Positions 58,151-64,000 of a stretch of DNA of 64,000 nt are shown in pieces (position 1 is the first letter of the stretch; each line of letters begins with the position of its first letter). The notes beneath the pieces are model-generated. The model was given only the letters and a program-made list of their open reading frames with translations. It was not told the origin of the DNA and made no database searches. This DNA comes from Bacteroidales bacterium (GTDB taxonomy: Bacteria; Bacteroidota; Bacteroidia; Bacteroidales; UBA12077). The DNA lies in NCBI GenBank assembly GCA_016342685.1, contig JAEINU010000009.1:62001-126000 (forward strand). The letters are read 5' to 3'. Both the position numbers and the translations under genes were made by a program.

Positions 58151-59155
58151 TTATTGTTTATTTATTTTTTCTTCTAGTATCTCAATTTGACTCGCAAAGT
58201 AAACATTTTTTTCTGGATATTTCAAACTTAATTTCTCATAAGATTGAATTGCTTTTTCAAATAAACCTTGCTTTATATAAACTTTAATTAATGTTTCCGA
58301 CAATAACTCGCCATCTTCTTTTATACTATCTCCTGAAATATCAACATTTTCCTTTTTATTTTCTTGCGGTTTAATTCTTGGACGTTCCTCTATAAATCTC
58401 GAAATTAAATCCTCGCTTTCGTTTAATACTGATTCGTCAGCATAATTTTTTATGTCAAAATGATTATTCTTTTCAGAACTCTTCCCTTTTACTATTTCAT
58501 TTCCTTCAACTTCTATCAGTTCAAATGAATCTTCCGAATCTTTTTCAAGTTCCACCTCATCATTTTTACTTTGCGTAGTATCTGACTCATCAATTTGTAG
58601 GATATCCTTTTTCTTTTTAATTGCTTTTATATCATCAGGATCTGCATCAATCGTAACAACATTATTTTTCCCATTTCTTTCCTCATCAATAAAATAAATT
58701 TCTGAAGAATATTCCAATTTACTTTCGTTCTTTAGTACAGAAAATTCTAATTGACTTGTAATAGTTTCTGAAATATTTTCACCCATTCCTTCGAAACTAT
58801 TGTTAATCTTTCTTTTTACATTTTTATTTCTTAGAAGATTCTTTTTTTCCTTTACCTCTAATTTATTGTCTTTCTTTTCTTCTAATTGTTCTGCCTCAAA
58901 CTTTTTACCCAAAGATTTTTCGGCTCTAGTATTTAGATACTTTAAAAGAATATCTCGATCGGAAATATAGATAGACGATTTTGCCAGCTGTGAATTAAAC
59001 TCTGATGATTCTTTCTCTTTTAAGCTTTTTAATAATAATATATGTGAGGTCTGATAAAATGGAAATTCATTGACTAAATTAAACAATTCATTTACATCAG
59101 AATCTTGCAACAGCTCTGGAGACTCAATATATTTTATTATATCCGATTCTTTCAT
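58151..59155 (-). CDS. Acidic protein with C-terminal TPR-like helices
   Basis: A 334-residue cytoplasmic protein. The N-terminus is helical (KESDIIKYIESPELLQDSDVNELFNLVNEFPFYQTSHILLLKSLKE), the middle is a charged low-complexity linker of Lys, Glu, Ser and Asn (about 90-260), and the C-terminus has a TPR-like pair (LSETLIKVYIKQGLFEKAIQSYEKLSLKYPEKN). I do not recognise a named family, but this gene commonly sits between lptE and secG in Bacteroidota. The TPR helices suggest a partner-binding role. Confidence 0.75.
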   Translation of the reverse strand: MKESDIIKYIESPELLQDSDVNELFNLVNEFPFYQTSHILLLKSLKEKESSEFNSQLAKSSIYISDRDILLKYLNTRAEKSLGKKFEAEQLEEKKDNKLEVKEKKNLLRNKNVKRKINNSFEGMGENISETITSQLEFSVLKNESKLEYSSEIYFIDEERNGKNNVVTIDADPDDIKAIKKKKDILQIDESDTTQSKNDEVELEKDSEDSFELIEVEGNEIVKGKSSEKNNHFDIKNYADESVLNESEDLISRFIEERPRIKPQENKKENVDISGDSIKEDGELLSETLIKVYIKQGLFEKAIQSYEKLSLKYPEKNVYFASQIEILEEKINKQ

Positions 59156-59166
59156 TTATTATAAAC

Positions 59167-59670
59167 TTACCAGTTTACAACTGATTTATTAAATATATCT
59201 TCGATTAATTTTTCTACGATCTCATCTACCAATTCTTGTTCCACAGAAGATAAATCTGAGTTACTATCATAATCGGCAAACTGCGAAAAGTTTTGATCAA
59301 AATTATATTGAGGCTCGATTTCATTTGTAAATTTCACATGGATCTCAATTGTTAATCTATTTTGCGCCGCTACTTCGTCTCCTGTAATTGCCATTGGTTT
59401 TGTAAAATACTGTGTAATTTCTCCTGAGAAATCTAAATGCCCCATTTCGTCAACCCGTTTCAACTTCGTTTGCGACTTAAACTTATCTTTTAGATTATCG
59501 GTAATAATTTGTTCAAGATTCGACATTGCTAAAGGTGCTCTATTGGTAAAATATTGTATAGAAACAGTTTTAACCTCTGGAGCAATCGACGCTCCATTTA
59601 GCTTATAACTTATTGTACAAGATTGACTTATAAATAAAAAGGTTAATAATAGTATTGTTAATTTCTTCAT
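59167..59670 (-). CDS. lptE: LptE-family LPS assembly lipoprotein
   Basis: A 167-residue outer-membrane lipoprotein: signal peptide with lipobox SQSC, then NGASIAPEVKTVSIQYFTNRAPLA and LEQIITDNLKDKFKSQTKLKRVDEMGHLDFSGEI, the LptE pattern of Bacteroidota. It would plug the LptD barrel and deliver LPS to the surface. It lies 11 bases after the TPR gene and 5 bases before the AAA+ regulator. Confidence 0.85.
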   Translation of the reverse strand: MKKLTILLLTFLFISQSCTISYKLNGASIAPEVKTVSIQYFTNRAPLAMSNLEQIITDNLKDKFKSQTKLKRVDEMGHLDFSGEITQYFTKPMAITGDEVAAQNRLTIEIHVKFTNEIEPQYNFDQNFSQFADYDSNSDLSSVEQELVDEIVEKLIEDIFNKSVVNW

Positions 59671-59675
59671 AACTC

Positions 59676-60905
59676 CTAATTAATATCGTATTCTTTAATC
59701 TTTCTGTAAAGCGTTCGTTCAGAAATACCTAATTCTTGCGCGGCATATTTTCTTTTTCCATTGTGTTTGTCAAGAGCTTTTTTAATTAGCTCTATTTCTT
59801 TATCTTCCAAAGATAGAGACTCTTCAACAAACTCTTCTGTATCCTGAATATTTGAGCCTTCAATTTTATTTATGGGTGTTTGTTGATGATCGTTTGCATT
59901 AAGAATTGCTGCTGAATTATTTTCGAAACTTTGTACAATCTGATCGGCATGCTGAACATTTTCTGCAGTTCCTCCTTTATGCATAACCTCATTTACAATT
60001 TTTTTAAGGTTATTTAAATCAGCTTTCATATCAAAAAGAAATTTATATAAGATTTCTCTCTCTGAAGAAAACGTTTTTTCATCAACTAAATCTTTCTTAT
60101 AAATAGCTGGTAATTTATTCGGATAATAATCAGGCAGATATTTTTTCAACACATCTACATCAATAACACGTTCTTCTTCAATAACCGATAATTGTTCTGT
60201 AATGTTTTTTAACTGCCGCACGTTTCCGGGCCACTCATAATTATCAAGTATTCTACGCGCTTCTTCATTTAAACTAATCGGTGGCATTCTATATCTTTCG
60301 GCGAAATCTGTTGCAAACTTCCTAAATAATAAATAAATATCACTCCCTCGTTCTTTAAGAGTTGGGATAAGAATGGGTACTGTATTTAACCGATAATAAA
60401 GATCTTCTCTGAACTTGTTATCTTCAATTGCTCTTACTAAATCAACATTGGTAGCTGCTATTATTCGAACATCTGTTTTTTGAACTTTTGATGATCCAAC
60501 CCTTAAATACTCCCCTGATTCTAAAACTCTTAACAATCTAGCTTGAGTGGGTAAAGGTAATTCGGCAACCTCATCTAAAAAAATAGTCCCCTCGTTTGCT
60601 TCTTCAAAATACCCTTTTCGACTTTCGTAAGCGCCGGTAAAAGAACCTTTTTCGTGCCCAAACAATTCAGAATCAATTGTTCCATCTGGTATAGCTCCGC
60701 AGTTTACAGGAATGTACTTTCCGTGCTTTCGTGAACTAAAATTATGAATAACTTGAGGGAAAACCTCTTTTCCAGTTCCACTCTGTCCAGTAATTAAAAC
60801 TGAAAGATCGGTAGGAGCAACTTGTGTTGCAATATCAATTGCACGATTTAGGCCTGGAGAACTACCAATAATACTAAATCGTTGTTTTATTCTTTGAACA
60901 TCCAT
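59676..60905 (-). CDS. Sigma-54-type AAA+ transcriptional activator without receiver domain
   Basis: A 409-residue regulator that starts directly with the AAA+ core: Walker A GQSGTGKEVFPQ, the sigma-54-contact loop GSFTGAYESRKG, Walker B GTIFLDEVAEL, RIIAATN and arginine finger segment REDLYYRLN. The C-terminal ends with a Fis-type HTH (KRKYAAQELGISERTLYRKI). There is no receiver or sensor domain at the N-terminus, so control is not by phosphorylation of this chain. It precedes lptE by 5 bases and may regulate envelope genes; that is inference. Confidence 0.93.
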   Translation of the reverse strand: MDVQRIKQRFSIIGSSPGLNRAIDIATQVAPTDLSVLITGQSGTGKEVFPQVIHNFSSRKHGKYIPVNCGAIPDGTIDSELFGHEKGSFTGAYESRKGYFEEANEGTIFLDEVAELPLPTQARLLRVLESGEYLRVGSSKVQKTDVRIIAATNVDLVRAIEDNKFREDLYYRLNTVPILIPTLKERGSDIYLLFRKFATDFAERYRMPPISLNEEARRILDNYEWPGNVRQLKNITEQLSVIEEERVIDVDVLKKYLPDYYPNKLPAIYKKDLVDEKTFSSEREILYKFLFDMKADLNNLKKIVNEVMHKGGTAENVQHADQIVQSFENNSAAILNANDHQQTPINKIEGSNIQDTEEFVEESLSLEDKEIELIKKALDKHNGKRKYAAQELGISERTLYRKIKEYDIN

Positions 60906-61069
60906 TTATATCTTATTTTTCTAAGAATTGTTCCTATTAAAGATATGACAAAATTACAAATTAATCTCTTAACCTCCTTGCATTTTAACAATAATTAAGA
61001 AAAAGCATATGCCATTAAGGCAGAATTAATAGTTGAAAATTTCGAGTTCCAAGTTCCAAGTTTAAATTG

Positions 61070-61077
61070 TATTTTTG
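61070..61077 (+). promoter_or_regulatory. Possible -7 box of kdsB-dinB
   Basis: TATTTTTG fits TAnnTTTG. It puts the transcript start close to 61083, which favours the ATG at 61100 over that at 61085 (which would leave almost no leader). No clear -33 box was found. Confidence 0.4.
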
Positions 61078-61099
61078 CTATTAAATGAATTTAAAGATT

Positions 61100-61846
61100 A
61101 TGGATTTTATTGGTATCATACCTGCAAGATTTGCATCAACACGTTTTCCTGGCAAACCATTAGTTAATATTAATGGTAAATCGATGATACAAAGAGTATA
61201 CGAACAGGTAAAATTGGTTTTAGATGATGTTTATGTTGCTACCGACGATAATAGAATTGCAGATGAAGTGATAAAATTTGGCGGCAAAGTAGTAATGACA
61301 TCAGAAAATCATCAGAGTGGAACAGACCGAATTTCCGAAGCCATTAATAACATTACTAAAGATACTAAAAAACAATACGATATTGTAATTAATGTACAAG
61401 GAGATGAACCCTTTATTCAACCAGAACAAATACAACAAATAGTATCCTGTTTTGAAAATAAGAATACTCAAATAGCAACTCTGGTAAAAAAGATTGAAAA
61501 TAACGAAGAAGTATTTGATGTTAATAAACCGAAAGTTATTTTCGATAAGAACATGAAAGCAATATACTTTAGCCGATCACCTATTCCTTTTGTACGAAAT
61601 GTCGAAAAGCAAAAGTGGCACTTACATTCTGATTTTTACAAACACATTGGAATGTATGCCTATAAAGCTAATATCCTAAAAGAATTAACTCAATTACCCC
61701 AATCAAAATTAGAGCTCGCAGAATCGCTTGAACAACTTCGCTGGCTTGAGAATGATTATACTATATCGGTAGCCATTACGCAATTTGAAAGTTTCGGGAT
61801 TGATACTCCTGAAGATTTAGAAAAAATCGTTGAAAACAAGTCCTAA
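61100..61846 (+). CDS. kdsB: 3-deoxy-manno-octulosonate cytidylyltransferase
   Basis: About 248 residues from the ATG at 61100 (the frame also starts at 61085, five codons earlier). Activates Kdo with CTP for lipid A attachment. The N-terminal GIIPARFASTRFPGKPLV, catalytic VINVQGDEPFIQPEQI and ERLRWLEN-like end (EQLRWLENDYTI) are typical. Cytoplasmic. It fits the LptE-bearing neighbourhood on the opposite strand. dinB follows after 31 bases. Confidence 0.95.
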   Translation: MDFIGIIPARFASTRFPGKPLVNINGKSMIQRVYEQVKLVLDDVYVATDDNRIADEVIKFGGKVVMTSENHQSGTDRISEAINNITKDTKKQYDIVINVQGDEPFIQPEQIQQIVSCFENKNTQIATLVKKIENNEEVFDVNKPKVIFDKNMKAIYFSRSPIPFVRNVEKQKWHLHSDFYKHIGMYAYKANILKELTQLPQSKLELAESLEQLRWLENDYTISVAITQFESFGIDTPEDLEKIVENKS

Positions 61847-61877
61847 TTTATCTGTCGCATATATTTAAAACCATAAA

Positions 61878-62972
61878 ATGTCTGACTTGCCAATAAAAAA
61901 GATAATTCATGTCGACATGGATGCTTTTTATGCGTCGGTTGAACAATTGGATAATCCACAATTAAAGGGAAAGCCAGTTGCTGTTGGTGGGGGTTCAGAA
62001 AGAGGCGTTGTAGCTGCTGCTAGCTACGAAGCCCGAAAATATGGAATAAAATCGGCTATGCCCGGAGTTATTGCAAAACGGTTGTGTCCCGAATTAGTTT
62101 TTATTAGACCCCGATTCGAAAGATATAAAGAAATCTCAATTAAGATACGAGAAATATTTTTTGAGTATACCGACTTAGTTGAACCTTTATCATTAGACGA
62201 AGCTTTTTTGGATGTAACAGAAAACAAAAAAAATATTAGCTCTGCTACTCGATTAGCCAAGGAAATACGAACCCGAATATTTAATGAGATTGGACTAATC
62301 GCTTCGGCAGGAATCTCAATTAACAAATTCACTGCGAAAATTGCATCAGACATAAATAAACCTAATGGGCAAAAAACTATTTTACCAGAAGACGTTATAC
62401 CATTTTTAGAAAACTTACCGATTCAAAAATTCTTTGGAATAGGAAAAGTAACCGCGCAAAAAATGGTTGGTCTGGGAATATTTAACGGGAAAGATCTAAA
62501 GAATCAAAGTTTAGAGTTCTTAAATCGGAATTTTGGTAAATCAGGAAATCATTTCTATCACATTGTAAGAGGAATACAGGATAGCGAAGTAAAACCAAAT
62601 AGAATTAGAAAATCGATAGCTGCTGAACATACATTTACAAACGATCTATATAGTATAGAACAAATTAAGGAGAAGCTAGATTCTATATCAGATGAACTTG
62701 AAAGAAGAATAAAAAAAAGTGCCACTAAAGGTAAAACGATTACCTTAAAAATTAAGTTTAATGATTTTACAATTCAAAGTAGATCAAAAACAACTAATTA
62801 CTGGATTACAACAAAAAAAGAAATAGCGGAAGTAATAATCGGACTTCTTGAACAAAAGGAAATAGAAAAACCAGTACGATTGCTTGGAATTTCATTAAGC
62901 AATCTATTTAATTCTGAAAAACATCCAGATATTGCTATTCAGTTAAAGATTGATTTTGAAGGATATATTTAA
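61878..62972 (+). CDS. dinB: DNA polymerase IV
   Basis: A 364-residue Y-family polymerase: catalytic Asp in HVDMDAFYASVEQLDNP, steric-gate region YEARKYGIKSAMPG, SLDEAFLDVTEN, then the helix-hairpin-helix thumb (LGIFNGKDL) and little-finger domain. Translesion and mutagenic synthesis. No LexA box was recognised upstream. It ends before the bidirectional terminator at 62998. Confidence 0.95.
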   Translation: MSDLPIKKIIHVDMDAFYASVEQLDNPQLKGKPVAVGGGSERGVVAAASYEARKYGIKSAMPGVIAKRLCPELVFIRPRFERYKEISIKIREIFFEYTDLVEPLSLDEAFLDVTENKKNISSATRLAKEIRTRIFNEIGLIASAGISINKFTAKIASDINKPNGQKTILPEDVIPFLENLPIQKFFGIGKVTAQKMVGLGIFNGKDLKNQSLEFLNRNFGKSGNHFYHIVRGIQDSEVKPNRIRKSIAAEHTFTNDLYSIEQIKEKLDSISDELERRIKKSATKGKTITLKIKFNDFTIQSRSKTTNYWITTKKEIAEVIIGLLEQKEIEKPVRLLGISLSNLFNSEKHPDIAIQLKIDFEGYI

Positions 62973-62997
62973 CAGCTTATAATAAATTGATTTGATC

Positions 62998-63032
62998 AAA
63001 AAAAACCCGAAGCAATTGCTTCGGGTTTTTTT
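62998..63032. terminator. Bidirectional intrinsic terminator
   Basis: A perfect palindrome: A run, ACCCGAAGCAATTGCTTCGGGT and a T run. It serves dinB on the plus strand and the partial gene at 63048 on the minus strand. Confidence 0.95.
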
Positions 63033-63047
63033 ATCATTTAGTATTTT

Positions 63048-64000
63048 CTATAAATCTGCAATCTTGATATTATCTACACGGTATTTTGTAGTTAATGTGT
63101 TGCTTCCATTATACTTAAAGGCAATATAAACACCAGCTGATTTATATGCAGATAAATCTACATTTCCAGATTCTGTATAATTGTATCCTGAATCTCCATC
63201 TACAGGATCGCTTGTAGTAACAATATCTGCTCCCGTTAACTCAGTCCAAGTTGCAGTTTGTGGAGAATCGCCCCCATCATAATCTGTTGAAACATGAACA
63301 GATAATATATCACCTGCATGATATTTTAATGCAGAATAAAAACTTAAATAAGGTGATGTTGTAGCACTTAAATCAACAGCTGGTGTAATTAACCAAGCTA
63401 TATTACTAGCTTCTCCACTTTCATAAGCAGAAATTTCTGCTGCCTGTCCATTGTATCCATCTCCCTGCCATGTTTTTGTTCCAGCTTCCATTACTATTTT
63501 CCATCCTGCAATATTAATTGGATCATACGGATTTGCGATTGAAGAGAAGTCTTCATACAAAATTGCTTCAACATCAGTTGTTTCACCATATTCAGTATCA
63601 TCTATAATACAACCAATTGTTTCTTTCATTCCTGGCTGGCCGAAGTAATTTTCAAGATTACCTCTTACCATAACTTCTTTATCTTTATTCCCTGTATTAT
63701 CGACCAAATTTAAGATATTGCGTACAACGCCACTCGGTAATTGAACAATTAATACATTAGCTGAGTTAGTTTCATTAACATTATCAGCAATCATAATATT
63801 TGTATTTTCACTTCCATATGGAGAATCAAAATGGAATACATTTCCAGTACCATCAACATATTCAGCAGCACCAACAATATATCCTTTTACCCATTGCTTA
63901 ACACCAGTATTATTTAAAATTCCACTAGCCACATCGTAAGGATCATCAAGAGTACCAGTTCCAGAACCTGTTCCACCGCCATTTACATCAAATCTAGTAG
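63048..64000 (-). CDS. Secreted DUF6359 / cleaved-adhesin-type protein (partial, runs off the window)
   Basis: The frame is open to base 64000, so the start is outside. The visible 317 codons begin with FDVNGGGTGSGTGTLDDPYDVAS, then a DUF6359-like OB-fold (TGVKQWVKGYIVGAAEYVDG, YGSENTNIMIADNVNETN, VMVRGNLENYFGQPGMKE, about the first 140), then a cleaved-adhesin/choice-of-anchor J jelly roll (ILYEDFSSI, WKIVMEAGTKTW, IAWLITPAVDLSAT, ending YRVDNIKI). Such proteins are surface-exposed; no T9SS tail is present, as the gene ends at IADL. Usually a lipoprotein in this family, but the signal peptide is not visible. Confidence 0.75.
   Translation of the reverse strand, partial: TRFDVNGGGTGSGTGTLDDPYDVASGILNNTGVKQWVKGYIVGAAEYVDGTGNVFHFDSPYGSENTNIMIADNVNETNSANVLIVQLPSGVVRNILNLVDNTGNKDKEVMVRGNLENYFGQPGMKETIGCIIDDTEYGETTDVEAILYEDFSSIANPYDPINIAGWKIVMEAGTKTWQGDGYNGQAAEISAYESGEASNIAWLITPAVDLSATTSPYLSFYSALKYHAGDILSVHVSTDYDGGDSPQTATWTELTGADIVTTSDPVDGDSGYNYTESGNVDLSAYKSAGVYIAFKYNGSNTLTTKYRVDNIKIADL

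Overview
The window reads as ordinary chromosome of an AT-rich Bacteroidota bacterium, most likely a marine Bacteroidales/Marinilabiliales-type anaerobe or facultative organism. The clues are: a gingipain-like C25 protease carrying a type IX secretion (T9SS) sorting domain; the purN / acpP-fabF-rnc-IPExxxVDY block; an ExbB-(4TM)-ExbD-ExbD cluster; an LptE-SecG-GroES-GroEL cluster with a sigma-54-type AAA+ regulator; Bacteroidota-style -7 boxes (TAnnTTTG); and general scarcity of Shine-Dalgarno sequences. Most genes lie on the minus strand.

Layout. 1-0.9 kb: ars genes (arsR, arsC and a damaged arsM-like start at the edge) with a clear ArsR operator. 0.9-6.6 kb: a MITE-like element, an M3 peptidase lipoprotein, a Rossmann-fold protein, a HAD phosphatase, a small outer-membrane protein, a thioesterase and a flavin-reductase-like protein. 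6.6-9.4 kb: a TPR sensor histidine kinase flanked by two tiny reading frames, one of them proline-rich with its own terminator. 9.4-19.4 kb: TrmH-type methylase, MTHFS, an RprXY-like two-component pair, rnc-fabF-acpP diverging from purN, an M23 peptidase and a YitT transporter. 19.4-26 kb: leuS with a large internal insertion, tRNA-Arg, the ExbB/ExbD proton-channel cluster, tRNA-Ser. 26-32 kb: asparaginase, TatD, and two different glutamate dehydrogenases with dprA between them. 32.9-35.3 kb: aroB-aroA on the plus strand. 35-40.7 kb: SH3 lipoprotein, aminotransferase, CDF transporter, lepA, a four-helix-bundle gene with mosaic flanks. 40.7-50.8 kb: a methionine cluster (metF-like fusion, metH, hom, metX, metY) headed by a promoter, a SAM-I riboswitch and a Met-rich leader reading frame. 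50.9-55.4 kb: DUF4412-like protein and the C25/T9SS protease. 55.5-60.9 kb: groL, groS, secG, a TPR protein, lptE and the AAA+ regulator. 61-64 kb: kdsB and dinB on the plus strand and the 3' part of a secreted DUF6359/adhesin-type protein running off the window.

How it works together. The methionine genes form a near-complete route from aspartate semialdehyde (Hom) through acetylhomoserine (MetX), direct sulfhydrylation (MetY) and remethylation (MetH with a MetF-like reductase). Their leader carries two stacked control signals, a SAM riboswitch and then a short frame ending in a Met/Cys-rich stretch, which is the most interesting observation here. Gaps between these genes carry copies of a dispersed 22-bp repeat and hairpin repeats with compensatory changes. 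Other points worth following are the 117-residue insertion in LeuS, the proline-rich mini-protein beside the TPR kinase, and the 138-bp MITE-like element next to arsR. I found no CRISPR array, prophage, complete insertion sequence or rRNA.
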